Assembly: GCA_020631735.1 (NCBI GenBank)
Contig: CM036215.1
Span: forward strand, 11,000,346-11,064,345
Source: Saccharum officinarum
Taxonomy: Eukaryota > Streptophyta > Magnoliopsida > Poales > Poaceae
Reading direction: 5' to 3'
Length of the DNA stretch: 64,000 bases
A program made the position numbers and the translations under genes. The notes below the pieces were generated by a model. It saw nothing but the letters and a program-made list of their open reading frames with translations, made no database searches and was not told the DNA's origin. Below, in pieces: positions 47,121 to 59,221 of this stretch (positions are counted from its first letter, which is position 1; each line of letters begins with the position of its first letter).

Positions 47121-48200
47121 ATATTTTTTTATATAAAGTCCCTCGTCACCAACGTCATAGGATTTTCTAATGCAACAAACGTGATTTTGTTTCCTGGCAG
47201 CCAGGCTGTTTTTTTTAGGCTGCCAGGCTGGGTCATGCGTTGCACACTTGCATCCGATGAGCCAGGTTGGGGCTGCTTCCCCCAACCAATCACGCCCCAA
47301 GTCAATAGATGTCCAAGCCGCCGGCTCATTGTTACTCCCTCCGTCCTCAATTAAGTGTTGTTTTCGGTTTTCGTGCCCATAAATTTGACTCGATTTGTAT
47401 AAAATACGTGTAACATTTATATCTTTAAATAAATTTATTTAAAAACTAGATTGAAAGATCTTTCTAACGATAATAATTATATACCATAAATTAAAGACAG
47501 ATATTTAGGGACGCCCATGATCAGGGAAGTGGAAGTATGACTTCACTGGACCCAGCTATGGATGCAAGCAGGCGCTCCTGCGGATGCCCAGCGAGACACT
47601 GCAACAGCCGCCAGCTGAACTTGCGCAACCTGCAGGTGACCGCGTAACCTGCTGGGCTTTGCGGGCACATGCTAGCAGGCTATGCAGATGCGGCAGGAGC
47701 GCAACAGTAGCAGGCTGGCAGGTCGGCCCGCACCTGCTTGCATCCCTAGGCCGTGGGATGGCGCGGCGAAATCGGGCGTGGGCGAGCGCATTCCGGAGGC
47801 GCTATCCCCTTGTAATCATCTGCTTGTAAGTTCCTTTAAATATGAGAAGAGAAAACCCCGAAAAGCTGCAGTTCACTGCGCAGCACCAAACCACTGTCCA
47901 CCGAGTTCATCTGTGTTCTTGAGTGTTCATCGTGAGAGAGGGAGCCCGCTCCAGCGACGATTGATGATCCAGGAGAGAATCCAACAGCTAACAGCAATGC
48001 TGAAATACAATCAACTGTTCTTTCTATTTGGAAATATTTCAATTACAAGATCACAGAAAGATTATAAGCATAAGAGAAACCAAAAGGAGAAAATAAGGAG
48101 GGAAAAGCTAGCAGTGAAGACTTCAGTTTCAAATACCAGCTTTCCGTAATAAGCAGCTGCCTTTTACCCTACAAGGACAGTGATTGAATGGTTCTAAGTA
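47121..48200. other. Intergenic; one-sided Stowaway end at 47335, no gene
   Basis: CTCCCTCCGTCCTCAATTAAG after TA at 47333 (first 20 bases of a Stowaway-type end) has no matching right end, so it is a truncated copy. The part from 47530 to 47800 is GC-richer with repeated GCAGGCT/GCCAGGCTG strings; no family is recognised. Confidence 0.4.
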
Positions 48201-48204
48201 CCCA

Positions 48205-48612
48205 CGATGCAAGACAGACAAAAAAAAAAGGGACCAAAACCCCTACTCTGCGTGAGACTTCAAACATCCTAATCCAGTAGTCGACTAAAAGTTACCGGAA
48301 ACAGAGACCCCATATCAAGATCAACAGTATGAGCAAAGACAACATATAATTAACCAGAAAATTATTAACTCCACAAACTGAAATCGGGAAAAGGATCCCG
48401 ACTCCTGAGGTTGCATATATGTCAATAAATGTCTTCTCAAACGTTGACATTGAAGGCTACTCAGCCATGTAATGAAAGAACGTCAGACCTTTGCGATACA
48501 GGTGTTGCAGAGGAGTCACAGTTAGGTTACATCAGTAGTTCAGTACCATTTACGGGCGATGCAAACAAAAAAGTAGTTAGTTCCTGCTGTAGAAATATTT
48601 TGACATCTGCGG
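48205..48612. repeat. About 400-bp direct repeat, right copy
   Basis: Partner of 40220-40630. It lies about 65-470 bp beyond the EXO70A stop codon and may be part of that gene's 3' untranslated region. Confidence 0.8.
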
Positions 48613-48675
48613 TACAAAACTTTACTTAGACAAGGCCTTTTCCTCTGTACCTCTACTGCTCTGTTTTAAACGCTT

Positions 48676-51600
48676 CTACTGTCCTAGGAAGAACTGACCC
48701 AACATTTGATCCAATTCTTCTGGTGAGTATTTGATGTACTTATGAGGGTTCCTCCCACGTTGAATAAGATTCCTGAAAGTTAGAAACAGTGCTACAGTCA
48801 TATAATAAAAACAAGATGAAAGCCAGTGCGATTGTGTCCATGAAACAGTTGATTACTCAGAAATTATACAATATAATGAGAAGGAAAACAGATACAGAGA
48901 GTTCAATGTTCATCTGGAAATTGATGATTGGCCCCCATATTTTGGCATTTGTCAGTTAATCACTGAATTAAATAGACTGAAAATTGGAACAAGATGGTGG
49001 TGCATCCATAATTTTCTTACGCCTCATTAACATTTGTGGTAAAACCCAACAATCCCTAGCACTAGCAGATCTTTAATTTGCCATTTAAGACATTGACGTG
49101 ACATCACAAGCACACTTTCTACCATTGTTAATAACATTTTTCATGTGAGAAATCTGAGTACTTGTATATTTTGGACTATTTAGAGTTTGGCTGCATGCAT
49201 TTCAGAACACCACCTTTTTTACTGCAGTTTGTATAACTGAATAATTATTAACTGTAAACAATTAATTGAATGGAGAAATTGTGAGGCATCCCGAGCTGAT
49301 AAAGAAGATTACTTCACATACCCAAAACGGCTAATGAAAGACCTATATGCTGGCAAGAGAACTTCAGCCACGGCAAGCCTCAGTTCATCTCGCAATTCCT
49401 GATCAGGAATAGTCCATTGAGACTGCTTTGCATGAAGATCTTCAAATTGCATATTGAAGGACTTGAACCTGCCAAGGGAGCATACAATTTCCTTATTTTT
49501 TTTATATTCATTTCATTAAAAAAGGTTACCATGTTACAGAGAATATGCCATTGTACAGACCGTTCTTTGATCATAGTCCTTGAAACTCCAGTGCTGCTAA
49601 CATCAGATGGTGATGACGAACTATTGCCACCTGTGACTTGGACGGAGAGTGTCTGGAAAATCTAAAATCATAGAAGCGGAGTAGTTTTAACAGGATGTGA
49701 TTCTGTACAAAAATATTTCCAATCGTGCACATAGACAAGAAATAAAATTTTAAACCATCTAACCTACAGGGACTTGAACATAAAGCATGCTAAGCAAGGG
49801 TGAAATAGTTATAACAGGATGCTGATCTGTTCAGTATTTCCTATAATGCGCATACAGGAGAAAGAAAATCTTAACTCCAGAAATGCAAAGCGTGCTAGGC
49901 AAGGGAAAGTGCACAGTAAAAAGTATGTCTTCTTCTCATCACACAAAAAAGTTTACTCCAGAAATGGAACTAAATTCATGATGGGATATGTAGATTGCAA
50001 GTTCATTTAAACCTGGGAATCCAATAGAAACCTGAATCCAAAATTTATAGAGGATAACCTGTGGTTGAATTCTAAACCTTGGCTCTTAGTGCATTCTACC
50101 AGAGAAAAAATAACAACTGAACTTTTCATCAGCTACCACTAGAGTGCAGCATGTAAATCATCGTATTTTATAGATCTCCAACAGTGAAACAGGTAGAGGT
50201 CCATGATGTACAACAAAATATTATGGCTAAAAGGTGCAAAAAGATGATAAGCTTTAACACCAAGTAGTAAAATAGAAAAGAATACATCCTATTGCCGACG
50301 ATGCACTGACCTTTGCCCATGCTACCCTCTTGTACTGATTAGCGTTTTGCTGCACAATCTTACGGTGCCTCTGAATCCAGTCACCACCAAGTATATCATT
50401 GGATTCTGATCTGAGGTGAGACATAACAAATTATTGAACAGGGACACCGCCAAGACATCTGTGGATGTGGATCTGAAGCACAAAAGAGACATACCTGCGA
50501 ACAAACGTAACCATATAGTGAAGGTTGTTCATAAGAAATATGTGAGACAATGCAGGATCCTTGTACTGCTTAGATTTCCCATTCAAGTTATTCTGAAAAG
50601 CCTGCATAATCTTCATGGTTATAATCACAAGTTGAGATTCAGTCTCACTGCCACTTTGAGGTTGCTGAAATAGTATTTTCAGTGTTGATTGGTAACTGTT
50701 CAAATGAGAATAAAGATATGTTAGTGTGGATGGGAGAAAGGTAACCGAAAAATCAAACCATGCTTAAATAAAAAAAATCATCATTATTTATGGCAAGCAT
50801 AACAGATACTGCCTCGGATTTGTCAAGTAAAGAAAGGCAATCGTAGAGAGCAAGTGAAGCTGTAAACCTGGAAAAACACTATTACTAGCAGGTTGAGACT
50901 CAAGAAATTGTGCCAAACCACCAGTAGACTCCCAAATGCTTCGGGAGACTTTGGAAAAAAAAAATAAAACGATGGAGCACAATGGATTGTCAATGGTCAT
51001 TAACCACCTCAACATCAACAGGTATTACAATCCTCACGCATGTTTACAATGCAACCATAAGAAACAATATTGAGTTTTCCAGATGGAAGAAAAGGCATAC
51101 TCATAAGACAACTCAAGACCAAAGGAGATGGATTTATAAATCTCTCTGGTTTGGATTAAGAGCTTATACTAATACTCATTTGTCAGGAAGGTATAACAAG
51201 ATGGAAAGGGTTGTATTAACTCAAATAGGCCTTTTACATAATTCATCACTTCGATTGTAAAAGGATGGAGATTTCCATTCGGTACAATAGTCTTTGAATT
51301 TTCCTTTTCAACTGCCACCTCCAAATCAAGCAGAGTTTCTTGGGCAGCCTGTGCCAAGCTCTTAGTCAGGTTTAATGCAGCCTCCCGCATCCCAGAGCAA
51401 AAATTTCCTTGAAAAGTCACTTCAACCTGGTAATAAGTTCAAAAAAAGATGAAGATGATAGTAATTTTTTTCTAGTTCTAACAATCAACATTGTTGAAGT
51501 TGATGACAAGACAATTAAAGACAACAGCAACTGTAACTTGCAAGCAATCGTAATTTGCAACTTATATAGTTTTATGGCCAGTAATAACCATCATAACGAC

Positions 51601-54288
51601 TGGCCAAAACTTGATGTAAAACGTAATGTATGTATGGACACAAACACATGATCCTTGTGATGAGAAGTGCTGAATGCATTATCTCCACATACCTCTGACT
51701 GAATTCCGTGCATTAATCCATACATCTCCAGCAGTAGAAACAAAATTTCATGAGATCTTTTACTTTTAGCAACATCACCAAAGCCGAGAAGAGTCATAAC
51801 ACTGCTTCCTGCCACTTCAGCAAAACATTGATCCTTGTTGAAAGTGATACCATCGAAAATTTGATCACAAATTTTTCTTTCTCCAGCCAGTAATACTTTA
51901 ACCTGATTTAAGCATAGCTTATTAGTTTTATGTCTAAACACATACAACACAATCATAATTTTAGAAGCATCCTTACTGTAATATGCATAATATGAGTCCA
52001 GGTTCCAACATTTGAGGACACCCAGTGCTGCATCTTATCTTCAGTTAGCTTTTCTATGCCCAGTCTTTGAAGACTCAATTCTAACGCTGAGCTGCGAGCA
52101 TCTCTGATAAAAGAAACAAATCCAAGCATGATTCTGTAGATCACACAGTTAAAATCAGGAAAGAATGATGATAGAAGTAAAGAAGCAAAAGTAATGGTCA
52201 TTCATACTGCATGGCATTCATAAATGTTTCCAAATCAAAGATGCTCGAACTGACAAAAATTAAGTTACTCAGTAGGTAAGGCGATTTCCAAGCTCCAACA
52301 ATTTTTGGTCATACAGTGTAAGCTGCTGACCAAGACCTGACTAGGTGTGCCACATTGCTTGCATATTTTGTTGCTATCGATGTATTTCCATCAATTCATT
52401 TACTCTCAATACTCATTGGCCAGATATCCACAAACAACCTGGACACATTATCATATTGTGATCTGTGTGTAAATAATCAGAACAGCTAGATGCTACATCC
52501 AAGTCAAGAAACCTACCTGTAAATTCTATAGCATGACTGTTGATTTCCATCCTGAACCAACTGATGAGCTATATCATGCAGAAGTGGTAATATTCTTGGG
52601 GGAATTAGTATTGGAGTCCTGTATGTAACACTTTCAAAGCTTTTGGATAGTTGCTCTCCAACTGATTCAGAGTTCCCTTCTGATGCCAATGGCAGCTTTG
52701 GAAGGCAACCAAGTAGAAGTACGGGCTCACTAGCTTTGCTGAAAAAAGAGATGCAATAGTTTACATTTGAACAGCCATCAAAATAATTGATAAATTATTA
52801 CTCGAAGACCTCTAGGAAATACAGGACGTAATGCCCTACCAATTATAAGGATCAACAATAAACTTGGTTCAGAAGCAGAGACATTAAAGTTCTTGTTCAA
52901 GGAAAAGAAGTGGATGACTCTTCAACAAAGTACATGTAAATTTTACCTGTAAGTACTCATTAACTGCCTGAATTCTTCCTCAATCTTCAGCTTAGACTTG
53001 GTTAAGAGGTTGTTAACTTGATTCAGTACTCCTTCACAGCTCTTAAAGTTCTTGTTTGAGGAAAAGAAGTGGATGACGCCTTTCAGCAGATCCACAGCTT
53101 CCAGGAAGCTCTTCAGATCCTCATGTGGACCCCTCAATATCACAGCTTCAGCCTAAAGCTCAAAAACACAGATCACATCAATTAAGTGAACAGACTAAAC
53201 CTTATGCTCAAACCGTACTGACACACTATAAGTAAAAAAACTGACAACATTACAAAAAAAATTAATGGCACAAAACTATACAAAAAATAATCAGCATGTT
53301 CATAAGAAATAGTAATGAATGCACTGTTTGGATAAATCGTTGATGATCTAAGAGTGCCGAAGATAGATACCCACTATAACATCTGCTGGAGAAAATGAAT
53401 AGCCATTATAACATCTGCTGGAGAAAGTGATGAAGTACTGAACTAGCAAAAGCACAGAAGCCGATCAATAACTATCAATGCTAATCTTACAACGTGAAAC
53501 CCAACCGGCACTTTGCGACTACACCAATATGGATCGATCCTCTAGTAATCTAACAGTGCGAAGATACTAAGTGTAACATCTGCAGAAGAATTCGATAAAG
53601 CAATGAACTAACAAGAGTAATAAGCTAATCATCAATCATTGGTTGTATTCTTGACATCACAACAACCGATTGCAACTAAACCAATATGGCAACAATATGA
53701 GCATTCACATACAGAATCGTCAGCGTACAACCCATCTATGGACCTTTAATGGCTTCCGAATTTTATGATTGATGACGCATGTACCAAAACTAGTCCGTGA
53801 GCATTGAATGCAAATTTTGGCGCCCTGAATCCCATCCAAAGTCATCCAATACTCAAAACACCGCCCCAGTTCGCTAGTGGTTCAGAGCATTCTCGAACAG
53901 AAAGCCAGGGGACGGGAGCAGTCTCTCACCCGGCGGACGATCTCGAACTGCGCGAGGATGGCCTCGGCGGTCTCGATGGTCCTGTCGATGTTCTCGTTCG
54001 CCATCGTGCTAGCCTGCACCCTCACCTGCGTCACGGCGGCGGAATCAGACACGGGTCATCTCTCCCTCTCCGTAGGCGTCCTCGCCGAACGGGAACACGG
54101 AGGAGTGGCCGAACCTGGGCGGGGCGGATGGAAGCCTCGATCGCGGAGACGTGGCGGTCGAACGAGTCGAGGGCGGCGACCGCGCTGTCCGTGTTCTCCT
54201 CGCTCCGCTGCAGGGCGTCCCGCAGAGCGCTCGCCTGCAGCGACAGCGCCTCCATCCGCTTGTGCAACTCCGACCCCGACTGGTCCAT
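48676..54288 (-). CDS. EXO70A: Exocyst subunit EXO70, A clade, 12 exons
   Basis: Exons on the minus strand: 54288-54115, 54025-53930, 53152-52947, 52738-52517, 52103-51977, 51902-51693, 51426-51221, 50695-50495, 50410-50311, 49652-49561, 49468-49322, 48772-48676. All introns are GT-AG, and the exons sum to 1878 bp, 625 codons plus stop with no break. The N-terminus (MEALSLQASALRDALQRS, then DSFDRHVSAIEASIRP) is the helical tether-like start of plant EXO70A; ILRGPHEDLKSFLEAVDLLK, KSKQYKDPALSHIFLMNN, GGDWIQRHRKIVQQNANQYK and NPHKYIKYSPEELDQMLG mark the Exo70 domain through to its C-terminal, membrane-binding end. The exocyst tethers secretory vesicles to the plasma membrane; the A clade carries the housekeeping, multi-exon members, while most other plant EXO70 genes lack introns. 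Exon 7 uses the weaker donor GA|GTTAAT. The gene looks functional. Confidence 0.95.
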
Positions 54289-54966
54289 CGCTCCGTCCCC
54301 CTCTCCCCGGCGGCCCGGCGAGTCGGCGGAGCGGGTGCGCTCGTGCTACTGGAACGTCGTTTCTGCGAGGAAGCCGCGGTCGTGGAGGCGCTTCTATAGA
54401 GGGACTCTCGAAGGAAGGGGCGGCGAGGTGACGCAAACGCAATGCGGACAGGTGGCTGTGGACCCGGTGTGCGTCTCTGGTGTGGCAGGTCGGTGACTCG
54501 GGGTAGTGTACTGGAGTCGCCGCGGCGGGAGCGCCGCTGTGAGATTCGTGCAAGTCATGGCGGTTTGCAGAATGGATGGCTGGATGTTATTTCGACTGTG
54601 GGCATCGTCCGAGCTTGGGACAGAGGAACGTCTCAGACGAACCGTAATCGCGGGCTTGCAGCCCACTGCACGGCTCGTGGGCTTTCGGACCGCAAAGTCG
54701 GCCCGTTTTCGTCCGGTCCATGTCATTGTGCTTGTTTAGCCTCACATAAGCCCAAACCATCAACGTTTTAGAAAATGCAATACCACTTTTCTTCGTTTTC
54801 CTCTCAAGAAAACGTCATATGTTGGCTATTGCTTGACAGGTCAACCAAACGGCGTTCTCTTATCTAACTGAGCAAAGCAAGCCAGCGCAAGGCATCCAAA
54901 CACGCTCTAAGTTGCAACACTTGATCGAAATATGTTTGGCAGAAACCGATAATTGATATGATGAGA
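54289..54966. other. EXO70A promoter region and intergenic DNA
   Basis: GC-rich next to the start codon, then AT-richer. No TATA box is evident. The open plus-strand frames are shadows of exon 1 and its GC-rich surroundings. Confidence 0.45.
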
Positions 54967-55479
54967 ATGAATTATGAGCAAATTGGTTCCTTGGCCCTAA
55001 AAAAGGTTGAACTTAGTTTTTTTGGCTCTATTTCGGTTGAACTTTGTTATTTAGCCCTGAATCGAATTTCGTTTGGGAATTTGGCCCGGTTGACGGTGTT
55101 AAAAGCAAGGTGAAATGACCTTTTTACCCCTGAAGGGAAATGAAACACTTCTACAATGTACATGCATATCAAGCTGTCTATTATCATTAATCTTCCAAAG
55201 AAAGTAAAATACTTTTTGAAGCATGCAATTATTATTGTTCATATATATTTGCCCATGACATCACACTGACCATTTGAAATGCATATAAATCCACACTCCA
55301 AGTGCACACGTACACAATCATTTCAAACCAATGGATGAAAATACAAGAGATGTCCAAGTTCATAAATAAGTTCACATTAACTAAGTCAAGCAAACATACA
55401 GTACATGGCATCAAACATAGAACATGCATATCAAAGGCTAAGTCTTCTCTTGCTTCATGTTACTTATTGCAGGGCTAGG

Positions 55480-55665
55480 TGGTTGTATTTTTTTTTTTGC
55501 TTCTAGTACCCATGGATGGGCTGTCAAGTGGCACTGATGAAGTGTTAACATCCTTAGCACTTGGCACTTTCTTCTTCTTTATGGGTTTCACCTTCTTTGT
55601 AACCTTAGCCTTCACGGGTTGTTCCATGTGTGAGGGATACTCTATGGAAAGTGCTTCCGGCTGAT
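55480..55665 (-). pseudogene. Lys-rich coding-like segment in the Pack-MULE
   Basis: The minus strand is open and reads (E)ALSIEYPSHMEQPVKAKV, then a KKVKPIKKKKVPSAKD stretch and SVPLDSPSMGTRS. It looks like the C-terminal tail of a nuclear protein, but the family is not recognised. It may be a third captured piece or a remnant of the element's own gene. Confidence 0.4.
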
Positions 55666-56466
55666 TTGAGCCACCTCTTGACCTTCAAAAGTTCATTTTC
55701 AGCAGCAAATATCGTTAGTTTAATATACAATACTTAAATGGAAAAAATCAGATTTAGAAAAAATACCTTTTTGATAGCCCAAAGCTAGCTTTATCTTGTT
55801 TTCCCTTAGTCTTATTTGAAATCTCCAAGCTATAGTTGTGATGATAGAGGGCATCTATTTAGTTTTCTAACCAAATGGCAGTTAATAGTAACACAAAATT
55901 TCAGCTGCAAGAACTCCAAATAATTTTGAGATAGTTGCTGCAAGGAAACCAAAAAATTAGCACAGAACAGTCGGAGTTGTGCCATCTCAACTGAACTCCA
56001 TCATACAATTCAGGTAAGATAAAAAAATTAACCATTAAAAAAAGAGTTTAATCCAAGGACAACATTACAGGGTGTCAAACAGACTTCAGAGAGTCAACAG
56101 AAAAGAACCACACAATTTAAATCAACAATTCTCAGTTCAAATAAAAGCAACCACAAAAAGTGAAGACTTGTGTTAAATGTAGAATTTTCACTGTGCTTTT
56201 TAAACAAGCTTATTATGCTATGAAAAGAAATTTCAACTTTGATGTATAATATCTTGATTGCAGCAGTAAATAACAAAATCCTCAGTTGCGTCTCTTTCCC
56301 TTCTTTTTTTGTTCTCACATTTCTAATAAACGAAATTGCATTTGAGATTCATCGACCACCCAATACCATTACAAGATCGGCACCAAATTAGCAGCTAAAC
56401 AACCATCAGAGCATCGAATACACATAACAAATCAAATAATCTGAACCAGAGTGCTGCACTGTTTAC

Positions 56467-56564
56467 AATCCAGTTCCTGGTTTTGGCGAGTAGCCAGGCA
56501 AGCGCATGGATGCAATAGGTGACATCTGCCCGTGGCCTCGCGATGGACGTCGCCGCCACAATCT
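56467..56564 (-). pseudogene. Captured exon of an AP180/CALM ANTH-domain gene (piece 2)
   Basis: Bounded by TTGCAG at the acceptor and GTAAAC at the donor, it reads EIVAATSIARPRADVTYCIH, then ALAWLLAKTRNWIV. Plant clathrin-assembly proteins have a highly similar stretch (RPRADVAYCIHAL then KTRNWIV) in the ANTH domain, which binds phosphoinositides during clathrin-coated vesicle formation. Just before KTRNW, LAWLLA replaces the family's usual LxRRLx basic pair. Confidence 0.85.
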
Positions 56565-56722
56565 CTGCAACACTGGCACCGACAAACCCATCATACAGCA
56601 AACTCAAACTGAGAAACGCTAGAGAAACCACAGCACTCGACGATCCGGCTAGTTCCTAAAATCAAATTATAAGCAAAAAAAAAAAGGGCAGGGAGAGCAT
56701 GGGAGGAATCCACGAACTGCAC

Positions 56723-56788
56723 AGGTGGCGCTCCTTGGGTGGGCTCTCCACGTGCTTGGTGCCTCTCACGATCGTGACATCCAAATCC
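56723..56788 (-). pseudogene. Captured exon of an AP180/CALM ANTH-domain gene (piece 1)
   Basis: After a TTTTCTCAG acceptor the frame reads DLDVTIVRGTKHVESPPKER followed by H, matching the DLDxAIVKATxHVECPPKER type region that precedes piece 2 in the family. The order and strand of the two pieces match the source gene, with an intron-like stretch between. The donor after the H codon appears lost (CTGTGC). Confidence 0.85.
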
Positions 56789-56819
56789 TGAGAAAACAAA
56801 AACCACACCCCAAATAGAA

Positions 56820-57026
56820 TCAATAAACACCGCTGCGGACGGCGGCCATCCCCGCAGCGCCCTCAGCCTGACCCGCGGCACCCTCGTTCGCGCGGCCGAC
56901 AGCCTGCCTTGCGCGGGGGGCAAACAGCCCCGACACTAGCCGGGCTGCCCTACTGTGCCGCGGACGATGTGGATCCGGCGCCGACTCAGGTGGATCCTCC
57001 GGCGGAAGCTCGTCGGAGCCATCCAT
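56820..57026 (-). CDS. Hypothetical GC-rich frame at the Pack-MULE 5' side
   Basis: 68 residues starting MDGSDELPPEDPPESAPDPH, Pro/Asp-rich at first and then Ala/Arg-rich. It lies just upstream of ANTH piece 1 on the same strand and could act as the first exon of a chimeric transcript. No family is recognised. Confidence 0.35.
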   Translation of the reverse strand: MDGSDELPPEDPPESAPDPHRPRHSRAARLVSGLFAPRARQAVGRANEGAAGQAEGAAGMAAVRSGVY

Positions 57027-57312
57027 CCCCAGCGCCGATTCTAGGGTTTGGACGAAAGACGCTCATACCAGCGACGCCTCCGACTGCGCTTCGACGAAGG
57101 GACGAGGAAGGCGAACTCATGCTGCTGTGGTGGGTGACGAAGGGGTACGGGGATATTTTGGTCTTTTCATGCACGATCCTTGCTTTGGTTGACGGTAGAG
57201 GCGGACGGAATGCACGGGAGGGCCGAGGAACTAAACAAAATTTGTTTCAGGGCCAAATAACTAAGCTGAACCTTTTTTTTTAGGCCAAGGAACCAATTTT
57301 CTCATGAATTAT

Positions 57313-57629
57313 CAGTAAATTCATATCTTCTTCTTCTTCTTTTGTTTGCTAAAGGTCTCTATGGAGGATTCAGATCTAGCTCCTTTGTGCACTGTAGCAA
57401 GAAACCATTTTGCTCTCCTCTCAAAAATGAACTAGGAGTAGGCGAAGTCACTATTTTTACTTCACCGGCTACGGCTTCTTTGTGCACTGCAGCGAGACCA
57501 TCCACTTCTTTTTTTTATCAAAGACATTACAAACATTGGGGCTGAACAAAAAGATCAGCCTCCCACCCACCAAATGTCGTCCTCTAAGTTCGTTACCGTC
57601 AGTTCCATTAATAAACCTTAGGTAAAAGA
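57313..57629. other. Intergenic, no gene recognised
   Basis: Contains a repeated CTTTGTGCACTG(T/C)AGC motif at about 57383 and 57480. Nothing else is identifiable. Confidence 0.4.
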
Positions 57630-57963
57630 TGTGACAATCAGACGGTGATTTTCAACCCATTACATCGGATTTTTGACATATGTATGGAGTATTAAATATA
57701 GATGAAAAAATAACTAATTACACATATTGCGATAAATTTGCGAGACGAATTTTTTGAGCCTAATTAATCCATGATTTGACAATGTCATACTACAGTAAAC
57801 ATATAGTAATGATGGATTAATTAAGCTTAATAAATTTGTCTCGTGGTTTTCAGACGAGTTATGTAATTAGTTTTTTATTAGTATCCGAACACCCCTTCCG
57901 ACATCCCTTGAAACATCTGATGTGATACCCCTAAATTTTTCACCCCACTAACTAAACACCCTT
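57630..57963. mobile_element. Composite Tourist-like MITE
   Basis: The core blocks of the family occur twice in inverted orientation (TAACTAATTACACA ... GCCTAATTAATCCATGATT, and TTAATTAAGCTTAATAAATT ... ATGTAATTAGTT), giving a near-palindrome. The right end GGGTGTTTAGTTAG (inverted) is clear; the left end is not. Confidence 0.55.
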
Positions 57964-58600
57964 TAGACGAAATGCAACGTGTACGATCCTCCACGATACT
58001 TTGGCCTTATGACATTGAAAGCAAGAAACGTTGAATTGATGTTCAAAAAAAAACGTTGAATTGCACCTTTTTATTACAAAAAAAAATCACGGAATGACGA
58101 CGCTTCAACGTTGGAAACACGAAGGATGTCAGGTCAGGTGCGTGGATCCCTTTCCTGCAAAACATCAGTTATTTTCTTTAGAAAAATGGTCATCGCCTTT
58201 TCTCTTTGAAACACATTTGTCATTCAACATTTTTCGCAACATCGTTCGCAGAATGTACTAGAGCGTGGAGTTCAGTGAACTCGCGTTTCAGATGATCCCT
58301 TGCCATCGTTGTACTGAGGTCTGAGGAAGGCAACAGCAGGTCATACTGCCGTGGCACCACATCACATCATGGATCAAAAACTAGTGTCACGCATCCACCG
58401 AATATTATTATCGAGGTAGAAAATCAGGTGGCACAAGCATCCGCCATCCTTTGCAGCTAAGAATCGAAGCATCTTGCCTTTACAGCCACCTTGGTGCAGC
58501 ATCCACGCCCGCAGCTCCATATTCCCATGCATCATCTCCCATGATGAAGCTTCATCTTCAAGCTCGGCACATTCGCTGTGCTTCCGTAGGCCGTAGCTTG
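57964..58600. other. Intergenic, upstream of the proline-rich protein gene
   Basis: No gene is recognised. The last 200 bp would contain the promoter of the gene at 58766. Confidence 0.4.
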
Positions 58601-58609
58601 CCCTGCTGC

Positions 58610-58618
58610 TTTATATAC
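58610..58618 (+). promoter_or_regulatory. TATA box of the proline-rich protein gene
   Basis: TTTATATAC, about 150 bp before the chosen ATG at 58766. It also argues against the far upstream ATG of the open frame, which precedes it. Confidence 0.6.
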
Positions 58619-58765
58619 ACTGCCTACCGCAGACCCTGCTGCGCACAAGTGCACTGCAGTGCCGCAGGAATCTCATTCTCGTCCTCCCAAGTAAACCATC
58701 ACCACGCCGGCCGATCGCGCACATCGCACGGCGATCGAAGCCAGCGCCCACCGTTCCACGCGGCC

Positions 58766-59221
58766 ATGGTCATTGTGGGCGGAAGAGCCATGCGCTTGGC
58801 GGCGCTGCTGCTGGTGGCGGCGGTGTCCGCGACGCTCGTGCCGGCGGTGTTCTCTGACGGCGAGGCTACGACGACGACCGCCGGCGGCGGCGGAGGCCAG
58901 CAGCAGCCGGACACGAACGTGTTGTGCGTGAGCAAGTGCGGGACGTGCCCGGCGGTATGCTCATCGCCGCCCCCGCCGCCGCCCGCGTCGTCGTCGTCCG
59001 CCGGGGGCAGCACCGCGCCGCCGTCGCCGAAGAGTGGCGGGGGCGGGTATAGCTCGCCGTCGCCGCCGGCGGGGCAGAGCAATGGAGCTGGGCAGCCCAG
59101 CAACTACTATTACCTCTTCACCTCCGCGGCGGGCGGGCGGACCGGCGGCGGTGGCAGCGGCGGGGCGACCGCCTTGTACGCGTCGGCGCTCGTGGCGCTC
59201 GTCGCCGCTGGCTTGCAGTGA
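58766..59221 (+). CDS. Proline-rich, probably GPI-anchored secreted cell-wall protein
   Basis: 151 residues. The open frame reaches back to 58451, but the TATA box at 58610 and the signal peptide (RLAALLLVAAVSATLVPAVF) place the start at 58766, or possibly at the second ATG, 58787. After cleavage comes a Gly/Thr-rich stretch, then VLCVSKCGTCPAVCSSPPPP, the short cysteine box followed by a poly-Pro run seen in small plant hydroxyproline-rich and extensin-like proteins. Further Ser-Pro and Gly-rich segments lead to NYYYLFTSA and a hydrophobic tail (ALYASALVALVAAGLQ) after Gly/Ser, as in GPI-anchor signals. The protein would sit on the outer face of the plasma membrane or in the wall. Single exon, GC-rich, intact. 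The general class is clear; the exact role is not known. Confidence 0.85.
   Translation: MVIVGGRAMRLAALLLVAAVSATLVPAVFSDGEATTTTAGGGGGQQQPDTNVLCVSKCGTCPAVCSSPPPPPPASSSSAGGSTAPPSPKSGGGGYSSPSPPAGQSNGAGQPSNYYYLFTSAAGGRTGGGGSGGATALYASALVALVAAGLQ

Larger units (their letters stand above)
54976..57303 (-). mobile_element. Pack-MULE (Mutator-like element carrying gene fragments)
   Basis: The ends read GAGCAAATTGGTTCCTTGGC and, inverted, GAGAAAATTGGTTCCTTGGC, with patchy similarity continuing for about 150-190 bp, as in Mutator-like elements. An exact 9-bp duplication ATGAATTAT flanks it (54967-54975 and 57304-57312), the size made by Mutator transposases. Inside there is no transposase. There are two exon pieces of an ANTH-domain gene, a GC-rich frame near one end and a Lys-rich coding-like segment near the other. 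Confidence 0.92.

Noticed and set aside
53804..54496. Plus-strand frame of 230 codons over EXO70A exons 1-2
   Set aside because: Shadow of GC-rich exons on the opposite strand, whose splice pattern gives a full EXO70 protein.
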